From Floridanema aerugineum (GTDB lineage Bacteria > Cyanobacteriota > Cyanobacteriia > Cyanobacteriales > Aerosakkonemataceae), in the NCBI RefSeq assembly GCF_041929345.1, contig NZ_JBHFNQ010000218.1, positions 1 to 64,000 of the forward strand: a DNA stretch of 64,000 bases, read 5' to 3'. The notes beneath the pieces are model-generated. The model did not search any database. It had not been told where the DNA came from and was given only the letters and a program-made list of their open reading frames with translations. This document shows positions 23,876-33,033 of this stretch, one piece after another (position 1 is the stretch's first letter; each line of letters begins with the position of its first letter). The position numbers and the translations under genes are program-made.

Positions 23876-24331
23876 TTGGTAATTAGCCGGAATTTGAACG
23901 ATCGCTTTAATGAAGCTGCATACTTAGATTATTTAGGTGTTGTTTATAGAAGACAAAACAAATATGCCCAAGCAATTGATTACCATCAACAATCTTTGGC
24001 ACTTTTTCGCCAATTAAAAACTCCTCGCAGTGAAGCTATTGTTCTTTGCAATTTAGGTATGGCTTACCTGGGACAAGAAGGATATGAACAAGCATTAAAC
24101 AGTTTCCAAACAGCTTGAAAAATTGAAGAATCTCTGAATCAGCCAAGGACTAAAGCTGTTACTTATTATATGATTGGTTTAACTTACAGTTATCTTAACC
24201 GCCAACAAAAAGCGATGGATTCCTATCAACAAGCTTTGTCTTTGTTCCGGGAAGTTGGCGATCAAGAAGCTGTTCAAGAAACTTTACGCCAAATTCGCGG
24301 TGTGCAACAAGCAATGTCTCAAGTTGGATAA
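23876..24331 (+). pseudogene. TPR protein gene broken by an in-frame TGA
   Basis: The frame encodes TPR units (AAYLDYLGVVYRRQNKYAQA, AIVLCNLGMAYLGQEGYEQA) and then meets TGA at 24116-24118. Past it, the same frame goes on without another stop for 71 codons of good TPR sequence (AVTYYMIGLTYSYLNRQQKA), ending at TAA 24329-24331. A single nonsense change is the simplest reading. The 5' end is unclear (TTG at 23876; an upstream stop is in frame at 23848), so the gene may also be truncated. Read-through or a base-calling error cannot be excluded. Confidence 0.75.
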
Positions 24332-24333
24332 GA

Positions 24334-24381
24334 AAAAGTACGTTGTTGCGCTTCAGCGCTAAAGCGCAACAACGTACTTTT
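24334..24381. repeat. GTACGTTGTTG-family palindrome, copy 3
   Basis: Perfect 20-bp arms (24334-24353 and 24362-24381, ending AAAA/TTTT) enclose an 8-base loop. It lies two bases after the stop of the broken TPR gene. The flanking A and T runs make it a plausible bidirectional terminator. Confidence 0.85.
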
Positions 24382-24452
24382 AGGATTCTGGAAAAGTTGA
24401 AAGTTGTGATGTAGCTATGGAGAAAGTAAATATGGTTCCGGGAGAAGGAAAA

Positions 24453-25154
24453 ATGCAGGGTTCTTTTAAAATGGGTAATTATTTTGGGGTGTTGATTGGG
24501 CTGTTACGCGATCGCAAAACCTTTTTAGAAGAAATTCGTCAAGGCACTAAAATCAATCATAAAATTATTGCCTTGCTGGTTTGTAGTTCCATATTTTTTG
24601 CTATTTATGGAGCAATCATTGGTCTATCTCATAGCCCAATTCAAGGATTATCTGCTGCTGTTAAATTACCAATTCTTTATTTGCTCACTCTTTTGATTTG
24701 TTTACCTACTCTCTACATTTTTAATATCTTCTTCGGTTCTAGTCGTAGCCTAGCCCAGCATTTTCTCGTTGTATTAACGGCTGCATCGGTGATTAGTGCG
24801 CTGTTAATTGCTTTTGCACCAGTGACTTTGTTTTTCCTGATCACTACTAACAATTACCAATTTTTTAAATTACTAAATGTTGCTATTTTCATCTTTACAG
24901 GCGTAATTGGTGTACACTTCCTTTATCAAGGAATGCAGCTAATTTCCGATCCTGACACGGAAGGTCAACCAACCCGTACTCGACTGTTACAATTTTGGTT
25001 AGTCCTCTATGGGTTTGTTGGTAGCCAGCTAGGATGGACACTTAGACCAATTTTTGGCTCACCAAACACAAAATTTGAGCTATTTCGTCAGTTACAAGGT
25101 AACATTTATCTTGATATCGTCAAGGCAATTTCTGAAGTACTAGGTTTTCACTAA
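24453..25154 (+). CDS. Integral membrane protein, cyanobacterial, unknown function
   Basis: About 233 residues with a cytoplasmic N-terminus (YFGVLIGLLRDRKTFLEEIRQG) and about five hydrophobic helices, ending in a soluble tail. Homologues in cyanobacteria are sometimes labelled actin-binding WH2 domain proteins, a name I do not trust; the layout is closer to Yip1-like membrane proteins. I start at ATG 24453, preceded by GGAGAAGGA; an in-frame ATG at 24417 is possible. The stop is followed at once by the ATG of the next gene, so the two are translationally coupled. Confidence 0.75.
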   Translation: MQGSFKMGNYFGVLIGLLRDRKTFLEEIRQGTKINHKIIALLVCSSIFFAIYGAIIGLSHSPIQGLSAAVKLPILYLLTLLICLPTLYIFNIFFGSSRSLAQHFLVVLTAASVISALLIAFAPVTLFFLITTNNYQFFKLLNVAIFIFTGVIGVHFLYQGMQLISDPDTEGQPTRTRLLQFWLVLYGFVGSQLGWTLRPIFGSPNTKFELFRQLQGNIYLDIVKAISEVLGFH

Positions 25155-25979
25155 ATGAACTTTCCTCTGGCGCGGCAATATTTCTACAGAGAGATTCATC
25201 AGCCTGAGAAAAACATTAATCTGGCAAAAGCAGCTTTGTATATTGCTCAGGAAGAATATCCCGACCTCGATCCAGAGGAATTTCTCAATGCTTTAGATAC
25301 AATGGCGGAGGAGATTGAGGAACGTTTACCCAGTGAACCCTATCCTTTACGAGTTATCCAATGTATCAATAATTATCTTTACGATGATTTGGGTTTTACT
25401 GGTAATAATGATGATTATTATGATCCCCGTAACAGTTATTTAAATCAAGTACTGGAACGGAAAACTGGGATTCCGATTACTCTTTCTTTGGTTTATTTAG
25501 AAATTGCTCAACGTATAGATTTTCCGATGGTAGGAATCGGAATGCCGGGTCATTTTTTAATTCGTCCAGATTTTCCAGATGTGGGAATTTATGTGGATGC
25601 TTTTAATCAAGGGGAGATTTTATTTGAGCAAGATTGCGAACAAAGATTGAGTCAAATTTATCAGCAACCTGTAACAATTTCGCCAACTTTATTAGAACCT
25701 GTAACTCCCCGTCGCTTTTTGTCACGAATGCTGATGAATCTGAAAATGATTTATCTTAATCGGGGGGAATGGCAGAAGGCTTTAGCGAGTATTGAACGAA
25801 TTTTATTGTTATTTCCTGGGACTCCGACAGAACTGCGCGATCGCGGTTTGCTTTACTACCAAATTGGCGAATTAGCATCGGCTTGTCAAGATTTAGAAAG
25901 TTATTTGATGCAGGTTCCTAACGCCGAAGATTCTAGTTTTATTAGGCAATTAGTAGCCCAAATTCGAGAAAATTTATAA
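25155..25979 (+). CDS. SirB1 family protein (transglutaminase-like with TPR)
   Basis: The 274-residue protein matches the SirB1/transglutaminase-like family: N-terminal helical part (INLAKAALYIAQEEYPDLDPEE), central NSYLNQVLERKTGIPITLSLVYLEIA and GIGMPGHFLIRP, and C-terminal TPR-like helices (KMIYLNRGEWQKALASIERIL). The reaction is not known. The gene directly abuts the upstream membrane protein gene (TAA-ATG), suggesting a joint role at the membrane. Confidence 0.88.
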   Translation: MNFPLARQYFYREIHQPEKNINLAKAALYIAQEEYPDLDPEEFLNALDTMAEEIEERLPSEPYPLRVIQCINNYLYDDLGFTGNNDDYYDPRNSYLNQVLERKTGIPITLSLVYLEIAQRIDFPMVGIGMPGHFLIRPDFPDVGIYVDAFNQGEILFEQDCEQRLSQIYQQPVTISPTLLEPVTPRRFLSRMLMNLKMIYLNRGEWQKALASIERILLLFPGTPTELRDRGLLYYQIGELASACQDLESYLMQVPNAEDSSFIRQLVAQIRENL

Positions 25980-25990
25980 TAATTTATTAA

Positions 25991-26452
25991 CTACTTAAAA
26001 CTTTGAGCTTGTTCTTGAGCAACTATTTTTAATCTGCGTAATTGTGCTTGCATATCTTCCTTTGTCCAAGCCGCAGCGAAAGTATTAAATCCCCAACGAA
26101 TTAGAGGGTTAGCTACTGTAAATTCAAAGCGATTAACTAATAGTGTACCATCGTCTATAGGTTGGCATTCCCAGCGATCGCGACCTTGGAAAAAACCTGT
26201 AAATTCCCATACAATTAAACCGGGTTCTCTTTCCACTACTGTACTGTTTAATGTAGGTTCTAACAGGGGAATTTGAATTACAAATCGACTGCGACTACCA
26301 ATTTCTGTGTTCCAATCACCTACAGGATCGCAACGCAAAGCTGGATTTAACCAGCGGTGCATTAAAGTGCGATCGGTAATACAGCGTTCTACTACTGTAG
26401 CACTAGCTTTGATTTGAATTGATTGTTCAAAAACTTGCCTATCTGTTGTCAC
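25991..26452 (-). CDS. SRPBCC (START-like) family protein
   Basis: A 153-residue protein with the pattern of a helix-grip fold: an initial strand with QSIQIKASATVVERCITD, then CDPVGDWNTEIGSRSRFVIQ, LIVWEFTGFFQGRDRWEC and a long C-terminal helix (MQAQLRRLKIVAQEQAQ). These proteins bind lipids or other hydrophobic ligands. The specific ligand is unknown. It is convergent with the SirB1-like gene, with 11 bp between stops. Confidence 0.82.
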   Translation of the reverse strand: MTTDRQVFEQSIQIKASATVVERCITDRTLMHRWLNPALRCDPVGDWNTEIGSRSRFVIQIPLLEPTLNSTVVEREPGLIVWEFTGFFQGRDRWECQPIDDGTLLVNRFEFTVANPLIRWGFNTFAAAWTKEDMQAQLRRLKIVAQEQAQSFK

Positions 26453-26893
26453 TTTTAATTAAAGTCCTTTCTGTTGCAAGTTCAGGGGAAATTTATTCCC
26501 AGATCGGTTTGAGTAAATATTCTCATTTACTCTATCATATTTCTCAATTATCCTCCACAGTAATTATTAATCAAGTTTTGCACTTTGGGATCAATACCGA
26601 GAAAGCAGAATGAGTGGGATCATTTTTAGAGCTTTAATCTTAATTAATATTTAACTTTTCCGCAATGGTAATTAAAAATACCGGGGCAAGAGGTTGATTT
26701 TACGTAATTTCTGAAATAAGCTCTTCTAAAGATTTGTTAATTGGTTAAATAATTTACCGATCGTCCGAGTAAATTCTCTGCTAGGGTATTTACTCATAAA
26801 GGTAGATGACAAGTAAAAATCGTGAATTTATGCTTGGCAAAGACAATTTTATGGTATGTTAACCAACAATTCTGACAATAAATCAGAAAAACT
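26453..26893. other. Intergenic, divergent promoter region
   Basis: About 440 bp of AT-rich sequence between the divergent SRPBCC gene and the TM-helix-repeat gene. I see no gene, RNA or clear repeat. Promoters for both genes must lie here. Confidence 0.5.
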
Positions 26894-28588
26894 ATGAATA
26901 ACATTTGGCAAAGTACAGCACATTTAGTTGTGAGTGTGCCGACTCCTCCTAATCAAATTGTGGCGCAGGTTACAAGGACAACTAACCCAGTAAATGACAC
27001 GGTGGATGTTGTCCAGCGAACCACTAGCAACATTGGTCAGTTTTTACCGAATTTGTTAGGTGCGATCGTCATCTTAGTTTTAGGCTGGTTATTAGCGGTA
27101 ATCATCGCTTGGGCAGTCAAGAAACTGCTAAATCGCACTAGCATTGATAATAGGATTACAGCTTGGGTGACAGGGCGACCTGATGCGGAAAGTCTACCTG
27201 TAGAAAAGTGGATTTCCGACATAGTATTTTGGATCATTTTCATCTTTGCCCTAGTCGCTTTTTTACAAGCACTTCAGTTGACAGCGGTTTATGAACCGCT
27301 GAATAATTTACTCAATCAAGTCTTTACTTTCCTGCCAAAATTAGCAGGAGCAGCTATTCTTTTAGCTATTGCTTGGGTAATAGCAACAGTAGTTAAATTG
27401 GTAGTAACACGCTCATTACAAGCGGTGAGACTAGATGAGCGTCTTAACCAAGAAGTTAACGAAACAAACAACCAATTTTCTGTCAGTGAAACCATTGGTA
27501 ATACACTGTATTGGTTTATCTTTTTGCTGTTTCTGCCCTCGATTTTAAGTACATTAGAATTAGCGGGAACTTTACAACCAGTACAACGATTACTGAATGA
27601 TATTCTGTCAATATTGCCGAATATATTTGCGGCGATTTTGATTGGTGCAGCGGGTTGGTTAGTTGCTCAAGTTGTGCGGCGAATAGTTACTAATTTGTTA
27701 GTAGCTGCGGGAACGGATAGATTAGGTACTCGTTTCGGGATTAATCCTTCGACAACTGGGCAATCTCTATCTTGGATTATTGGTACAGTTGTTTATGTAC
27801 TGATTTTAATTCCGGTAGCAATAGCAGCCCTAAATGCTCTGAGAATTAGTGCGATTTCGATTCCAGCGATCGCCATGCTGAATGAAATTCTCAGTGCAAT
27901 TCCGAGAATTTTCACAGCTTTCATTATCTTAGCGGTAGCTTATGCGATCGGTAAGTTTTTAGCGGATGTTGTCACCAGTATCTTAACAAGTATTGGCTTC
28001 AACAACGTTTTCAACTGGATTGGTTTACCCACACCCAGAGCAACTCGTAGTAGAATTATTGTCTCTCCCTCAGAAACTTCTGCTGATAGTCCGACACCAG
28101 AAACAGTTGAACAAAAAACTGTTTCCAGAACTCCTTCGGAAATTGTCGGAATTATTGTGTTAGTGGGGATCATGCTGATAGCTACAGTCGCAGCTGTAGA
28201 AGTTCTCAATTTTGCAGCCCTCACCGCAATTGTTTCGGGAATTGTCGCTATAGCTGGGCAGATTTTAGTTGGGTTAGTGATATTTGCGATCGGTTTGTAT
28301 CTAGCAAATCTCGCTTTCAATCTGATTACCAGTTCGGGAAATCAACAAGCAGTTATCTTGGGAAATGCGGCGCGAATTGCGATTATTATCTTAGTTTCAG
28401 CAATGGCTTTACAACAAATGGGCATTGCTGCGGATATCGTTAATTTAGCCTTTGGTTTATTGCTTGGTGCGATCGCAGTAGCCACAGCAATAGCCTTTGG
28501 ATTAGGTAGTCGCGATGTTGCTGGCGAACAAGTTCGAGATTGGTTAGAATCCTTTAAACGCAAAAAGAATGAACCACCTCGAATCTAG
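26894..28588 (+). CDS. Mechanosensitive-channel-like protein with conserved TM helix repeats
   Basis: The 564-residue inner-membrane protein holds several copies of a two-helix unit (LPNLLGAIVILVLGWLLA, LPKLAGAAILLAIAWVIA, LPNIFAAILIGAAGWLVA, IPRIFTAFIILAVAYAIG), the conserved TM-helix repeat of proteins annotated as mechanosensitive ion channels. The end IAFGLGSRDVAGEQVRDWLE is typical of the group. It lacks a clear MscS beta domain, so channel activity is an assumption. It is rich in Ile, Leu and Ala. A terminator-like hairpin follows. Confidence 0.85.
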   Translation: MNNIWQSTAHLVVSVPTPPNQIVAQVTRTTNPVNDTVDVVQRTTSNIGQFLPNLLGAIVILVLGWLLAVIIAWAVKKLLNRTSIDNRITAWVTGRPDAESLPVEKWISDIVFWIIFIFALVAFLQALQLTAVYEPLNNLLNQVFTFLPKLAGAAILLAIAWVIATVVKLVVTRSLQAVRLDERLNQEVNETNNQFSVSETIGNTLYWFIFLLFLPSILSTLELAGTLQPVQRLLNDILSILPNIFAAILIGAAGWLVAQVVRRIVTNLLVAAGTDRLGTRFGINPSTTGQSLSWIIGTVVYVLILIPVAIAALNALRISAISIPAIAMLNEILSAIPRIFTAFIILAVAYAIGKFLADVVTSILTSIGFNNVFNWIGLPTPRATRSRIIVSPSETSADSPTPETVEQKTVSRTPSEIVGIIVLVGIMLIATVAAVEVLNFAALTAIVSGIVAIAGQILVGLVIFAIGLYLANLAFNLITSSGNQQAVILGNAARIAIIILVSAMALQQMGIAADIVNLAFGLLLGAIAVATAIAFGLGSRDVAGEQVRDWLESFKRKKNEPPRI

Positions 28589-28622
28589 TTAACCAATTCA
28601 ACAATTTCAATACTTAACTTAG

Positions 28623-28655
28623 GGTGCTTTCCAAAGTGAAAAAGCACCTATTTTT
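28623..28655 (+). terminator. Terminator after the TM-helix-repeat gene
   Basis: An 8-bp stem GGTGCTTT / AAAGCACC with a 10-base loop is followed by TATTTTTAT, 34 bp past the stop. Confidence 0.7.
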
Positions 28656-28684
28656 ATGATTTATATTGAATTAAAATTCAGTCC

Positions 28685-28771
28685 GTTGTATCGACTTCAG
28701 TCGTACCTATCCCAAAGAAAAACACTAAAGTGTTTACAACGAACCTGGTCTGTTGTATCGACTTCAGTCGT
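28685..28771. repeat. 20-bp direct repeat GTTGTATCGACTTCAGTCGT
   Basis: Exact copies at 28685-28704 and 28752-28771; the second overlaps the last codons and stop of the minus-strand GTPase gene. Between them is ACACTAAAGTGT and TACAACGAACC, whose TACAAC can pair with GTTGTA. It looks like a dispersed cyanobacterial repeat. Confidence 0.65.
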
Positions 28772-30245
28772 TTGATATTCTGGTATATAATTTCGCCCGC
28801 AATTCATCTTTTAAGCGATTCAAAATCGAATCTTCATCTAAAGAAGATAAAATTTGATCGACCACAGCTTTTGGCCCTGCTGCGCCCCAAGAAGCACCAT
28901 TTGCTAAATAAGCTTTAGTAACTTGTCCAATTCCATAGGAAGAAACACCAGCTACGCTTGCTTGAGTTAATGCAACCGAGAAATAAGCACCTAAAGATAA
29001 ACCTCCGGTTGCGGGTGCGCTTAATCCTAACAAACCTTTTAAAGAACTTAAACCTAAATTTGCGACTAATTCACTAGCACTTAAACCACCCATACAAAGA
29101 GCAATTCTTTTTAATAAAGATACAGCCCCTTGTTGAGTCATTTGAATTCCGTAAAGTTTAGACAAAGTTAAAATCAAAGCGACATCAATAATGGCACCAC
29201 TAAATAAGTCTATTACTGTGAGTGGGTTAAGTGCGATCGCCAATGCTTTTGTCACCGAAGCATTCCAAATAATTCGATTGGCGCTGCTTTCTCGAATTGC
29301 CATTTTTCGCTCTAGCACTTTATCATTTACTTCATCAGCAAACAACATCGAATTAAGAGCAATTAAAGACTTACCTTCTCGATGTAAAATCTCTAAAATC
29401 TTTAATTTTAATTCCTCAATTTGGGGTTCTCCCAGCTTCATTTGTACGCCTAAACTACCATCTTGGCGGCGTACTGCTTGGGCTAGTAAGGGAGAAGCCG
29501 CAGCCATAACAATTTCATCAGGTGAGAGTAATTCTCGCACGCGATCGTCACGAATTTTCTGATAAATTGCCATGCGATCGACTTCAGGATATTGGTCTAT
29601 CTTGTTAAATACTAATAAAATCGGTTTACCAGCCGATCGTAATTCCGAAAGCGCACTATGTTCCACTTTCGTCATATCGCCAGCAATTAAAAATAAAATT
29701 AAATCTGCCTGTTTTGCCACATCTCGCGCCAAAGCTGCACGAGTTTCCCCATCTACTTCATCTAATCCCGGAGTATCAATTAACTCTACTTGGGAATTAC
29801 CTTTTCCAGGTAAAGCAACTCTTAAAACCTGAGAATTACCATCACCTACAGCTTCTTGAGAATAGTACCAATTCGCCTTTTGACTGCTGCGAGTTACGCC
29901 ATGCAAAGGGCCAGTTTCAAACACTTTTTCCCCTAATAAAGCGTTGAGTAAAGAAGATTTACCCCGCCCTACCATGCCAAACACAGCAATTTGCACTACT
30001 GAATGTTCCAACTTATCCAGCATATTTTGTAAATCATTAATTGCTGGTTCTAGTCCGGCTTGTTCTTGGGGTGAAAGGTCTAATTTAGCAACAATCTCTC
30101 TTAAGGCAGTTTGCGCCTGTTTATAATTTAGTTCTTCTTGAATATCGGTAAAGCTAAAAATAGCATTGTCCAGTTCCCTTTCCAGGTCTGGAGAATTTGC
30201 GGAATTGTCTTGTAAACTCTTTTGTGACCCAGAAAAAGTAGTCAA
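28764..30245 (-). CDS. Dynamin/Era-like GTPase with DUF697-like membrane region
   Basis: A 493-residue GTP-binding protein. Helical N-terminus, then G1 GMVGRGKSSLLNAL, G3 DTPGLDE and G4 NKID. The C-terminal third has hydrophobic, glycine-rich segments (LTVIDLFSGAIIDVALIL, GLSALELVANLGL-like, GLLGLSAPATGGLSLGAYF) as in DUF697 proteins that associate with membranes. It probably acts in membrane or envelope homeostasis; targets are unknown. The stop lies inside a direct repeat, so the last residues may be derived from it. Confidence 0.9.
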   Translation of the reverse strand: MTTFSGSQKSLQDNSANSPDLERELDNAIFSFTDIQEELNYKQAQTALREIVAKLDLSPQEQAGLEPAINDLQNMLDKLEHSVVQIAVFGMVGRGKSSLLNALLGEKVFETGPLHGVTRSSQKANWYYSQEAVGDGNSQVLRVALPGKGNSQVELIDTPGLDEVDGETRAALARDVAKQADLILFLIAGDMTKVEHSALSELRSAGKPILLVFNKIDQYPEVDRMAIYQKIRDDRVRELLSPDEIVMAAASPLLAQAVRRQDGSLGVQMKLGEPQIEELKLKILEILHREGKSLIALNSMLFADEVNDKVLERKMAIRESSANRIIWNASVTKALAIALNPLTVIDLFSGAIIDVALILTLSKLYGIQMTQQGAVSLLKRIALCMGGLSASELVANLGLSSLKGLLGLSAPATGGLSLGAYFSVALTQASVAGVSSYGIGQVTKAYLANGASWGAAGPKAVVDQILSSLDEDSILNRLKDELRAKLYTRISND

Positions 30246-30367
30246 AGTGTATCCTCCGGTGGATTATAGGGTTATGGTGGGTATATATTTCGATCCTAAT
30301 GAGATTGACTCAAATTGCCATCAGTTTAGTATGAGAAAAGAGAGTTAAAGTAGATTGTCCTGAAATC

Positions 30368-30631
30368 GTGAGCGCAAAACCTCTACCAGAAACCACCGCC
30401 TTTGTCCGCATTACCGAACTGTGTTGGCTACAGGGTAAAATTGCCGGGGAAGTGAGAGCCGAAGATTATGAGTGGCACTTCCAATGGTGTTTTAAACAGG
30501 GTAAGTTGTCTGTTCAACCTACTCTGGGGCGTGCTTTAATTATCGAGCCTTTGGGCAGATTTTTAGAACAGTCCGATTATCAACTAGAGCCAGGTGGAGA
30601 TTATGCTTTCAAGATCCGGGCTAAGTTTTAG
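30368..30631 (+). CDS. Small conserved cyanobacterial protein (DUF3146-like)
   Basis: An 87-residue protein of beta-rich appearance (TTAFVRITELCWLQGKIAGEV, GKLSVQPTLGRALIIEPLGRFL, LEPGGDYAFKIRAKF). I believe this is the cyanobacterial DUF3146 family, from memory of its pattern. The start is GTG 30368; no other start is in reach. Function is unknown. Its stop is three bases from the convergent YqgF-like gene's stop. Confidence 0.75.
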   Translation: MSAKPLPETTAFVRITELCWLQGKIAGEVRAEDYEWHFQWCFKQGKLSVQPTLGRALIIEPLGRFLEQSDYQLEPGGDYAFKIRAKF

Positions 30632-30634
30632 AAC

Positions 30635-31096
30635 TTAACAACTGACTAAACGTCCTAAATATCTTTCGATGAGTAGAATGGCGACAATATCATCTACCGG
30701 ACGGGGTAAAGGTCGCATTCCTTGGGGAATTAATTTGTAAAGTCCTTGAGGTGGGTACATTTGCCAATAGCGATCGCGTGCCTCTAAAGTACTATATCGT
30801 TCATCAACCAAAATAATTCGCAAAGGCTCTGGCAGTTCTCGATCGAGTTGTTTTTTCCAAGTTTTAGCGGTAGTTTGATCTCCCATGACTAACACAGAAA
30901 CCGGATAAATTTGTCTTAATTCTTGAATGGTGGCGATCGCTTTTTCTGCCGCAATAACTTCGTGGTAATGTAGTTTGCGATCGACTGCCATTACCGCTAA
31001 ACCGCATTTTTGCCGCCCTGGATCGAAACCCAAAATTACAGGCTGTTTGGGTGATGCACTAGATTCAGGATTAGGACTATCAGGAGAAAACATCAT
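30635..31096 (-). CDS. YqgF-like RNase H-fold nuclease
   Basis: The 153-residue protein has an RNase H-fold acidic triad: D in ILGFDPGRQKCGLA, E in LVDERYSTLEARDRYW and D in RPVDDIVAILLIERYL. This matches the YqgF/RuvX-like family, whose members mature 16S rRNA or act on branched DNA. Cyanobacteria often have a second, more diverged copy, and this may be it. The N-terminal 18 or so residues are Ser/Pro-rich and dispensable, so the true start could be downstream. Confidence 0.8.
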   Translation of the reverse strand: MMFSPDSPNPESSASPKQPVILGFDPGRQKCGLAVMAVDRKLHYHEVIAAEKAIATIQELRQIYPVSVLVMGDQTTAKTWKKQLDRELPEPLRIILVDERYSTLEARDRYWQMYPPQGLYKLIPQGMRPLPRPVDDIVAILLIERYLGRLVSC

Positions 31097-31164
31097 CTCA
31101 ATTTTAGATTGTAAATTTAGATTTTAGATTAACCTCTACAGATCAAGCTGAAAATTCTTTAATT

Positions 31165-31195
31165 CTCCGAGAGCTCCGAGAGCTCCGAGAGCTCC
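31165..31195. repeat. CTCCGAGAG nonamer, 3.4 tandem copies
   Basis: Three perfect copies plus CTCC lie directly at the end of the DUF3084 gene. The unit is self-complementary in part (GAGAGCTC), so it could also form a small hairpin. Confidence 0.75.
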
Positions 31196-31196
31196 C

Positions 31197-32888
31197 TTAC
31201 CCCGTTGAAGATGTCCTAAAAATTACTTGTCCGCCTTGAATGGCGACTAAATCCATTTTCACTGGCCCAGCAGTATAGGTAGTATCTGATGCTACTACCT
31301 GTACATCTAAGGGTTCTTTAAATTGTTTTAATTGCTCTAAAAAGCGGGTTAATGTTTCGATGCGATCGTCTCCTATTTGCATTGTATTAGCGACAATTCC
31401 CGCACGTCGGGCGCGATACTGAGAAGCTGCTATGAGTAACTCAATTCGCTGACGCAATTGTTCTTCTGTCATCTTTGTGGGATCGGCAGAAGTTACTGCT
31501 AATACTTCTCCTGCTTGGAAAATTACGCGATTAGGAGTGACATCAGCAAATACCTGCACGGGCGATTCTCCCAGGACATAATTACCAGCTGAAATAATCC
31601 GAACTACATAATCATTGCCATCATTTATTTTGTTAATTAATTGCTCGACTTCTGTTTCTCTAATTACAATTACCTGTTCTTTATTGTTATTTTCTTCAGG
31701 TTTAGTGCGTTGGATTGCCGAGCGATTAGCTTGGGATAATAATTGATCTACCACTGCACGAGCAGCTGTGGGCTCAACAATCCGAAATACACCTGATGCC
31801 AGTACTTGACCTCGCAGCAATCTGACATTGCCTTGGCGTAATTCTTGATAATCCTGATAATACTGCTCTAATGTGGCAACTTCCTGTTGCAGGAGGTTTA
31901 ATTCTTTACCTCTTTGGTTAAGTTGTTTCTCTTTTTCTGTGATTAATTTTTCCCGTTCCGCAATTAGTTGTTCGCTTTGGTTAAGTTTAGCTTCTAAAGC
32001 TTTCAAACGGCTTTCTTGTTTAGCGATTATTTCGTCTTGAATTCGCATTTTTTGATCGCGAATCCCTATTTCTTGTTCTCTTTGATAAATCCGTTGATCC
32101 TGTGTCCTAATTCTTTGATCGCGCTCACTTATGGCAGTATCACGAACCGCAATTTGTTGGTCTTGTAACCTAATTGTGCGATCGCGTGCGGCAATTTTTT
32201 CATCTCTTTGATCCAATTGCGCTTTTAGTTCAGTAATTTGCTGCTGAACTTGATCTCTTTGCCCGATCAACTCTTTTCTTTCTGACTGCAAGCGGCTAAT
32301 TTCTTGGCGCAAGTTTTCCGTTTGCTGAGAAACTACTTTTAACTGTTCCTGAGTTTGACTCAATTGCCCTTGAGTTTCGCTCAATTGCCCTTGAGTGCGA
32401 TTTAATTGTGCTTGTGTACCAGCTTGTTTGGCAACTGCTTCCGAAAGTTTTGCCAACGCCATCTGCAACGCTTGATTTGTGTCATCCAAGCGTTTCTGTG
32501 CTGCTGCTTGTTGTGCTTTAGCTTGCGCTAACTCATTTTCTACTTGACTTTTTTCCCTTTCTACTTGAAATTTCTCTGCTTCTAAAAGCAGTTTTTCTCC
32601 TTTGGTTCTTTCTACCTCTTGACGGGCGTTTTTGAGATTTCTTTGAATTGTCCCTAATTTAAAAACACCTGTACGTAATTGGTCACTGGCGGCGAATAAA
32701 ATTGCCAGTGTGGAACCTGAAATTAAACTACCTGTCAGGAGGGTGATCAACACCGCTGTGTTCTTGGGTCGTAAATTGAACAAGCTGAGTCTAGCTTTGC
32801 CCACTTTCGTACCAATGCGATCGCCCACCGATGCGATCACACCTCCCAACACCAAAACTGCTGCTATCAGGATTAACCCGGTGGTCAT
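31197..32888 (-). CDS. DUF3084 protein: membrane anchor plus long coiled coil
   Basis: The 563-residue protein starts with a membrane helix (TTGLILIAAVLVLGGVIASVGDRIG-like) and a second helix near residue 55. A long coiled coil covers about 80-350, and a soluble C-terminal domain has YVVRIISAGNYVLGESPVQV. This matches cyanobacterial DUF3084 proteins. The coil contains a striking run of heptads (RDRTIRLQDQQIAVRDTAI and following) rich in Arg/Asp/Gln. The protein is probably a structural or tethering protein at a membrane; function is not established. Confidence 0.9.
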   Translation of the reverse strand: MTTGLILIAAVLVLGGVIASVGDRIGTKVGKARLSLFNLRPKNTAVLITLLTGSLISGSTLAILFAASDQLRTGVFKLGTIQRNLKNARQEVERTKGEKLLLEAEKFQVEREKSQVENELAQAKAQQAAAQKRLDDTNQALQMALAKLSEAVAKQAGTQAQLNRTQGQLSETQGQLSQTQEQLKVVSQQTENLRQEISRLQSERKELIGQRDQVQQQITELKAQLDQRDEKIAARDRTIRLQDQQIAVRDTAISERDQRIRTQDQRIYQREQEIGIRDQKMRIQDEIIAKQESRLKALEAKLNQSEQLIAEREKLITEKEKQLNQRGKELNLLQQEVATLEQYYQDYQELRQGNVRLLRGQVLASGVFRIVEPTAARAVVDQLLSQANRSAIQRTKPEENNNKEQVIVIRETEVEQLINKINDGNDYVVRIISAGNYVLGESPVQVFADVTPNRVIFQAGEVLAVTSADPTKMTEEQLRQRIELLIAASQYRARRAGIVANTMQIGDDRIETLTRFLEQLKQFKEPLDVQVVASDTTYTAGPVKMDLVAIQGGQVIFRTSSTG

Positions 32889-33033
32889 ACTCAGCTAAAT
32901 TAGCTCCACATCCAGACTATCTCACACCCTACTAAATATTGAAGCTATTCACTTAAATAGAGTAAATAATTTACACCTATTTAAGTTTTTCCCGATCAGG
33001 GGAGAAGTAATTTTGATTTCTGTCAAACCGCAA

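Noticed and set aside
26419..26613. 64-codon plus-strand frame over the start of the SRPBCC gene
   Set aside because: Antisense to a well-supported gene start and without protein features.
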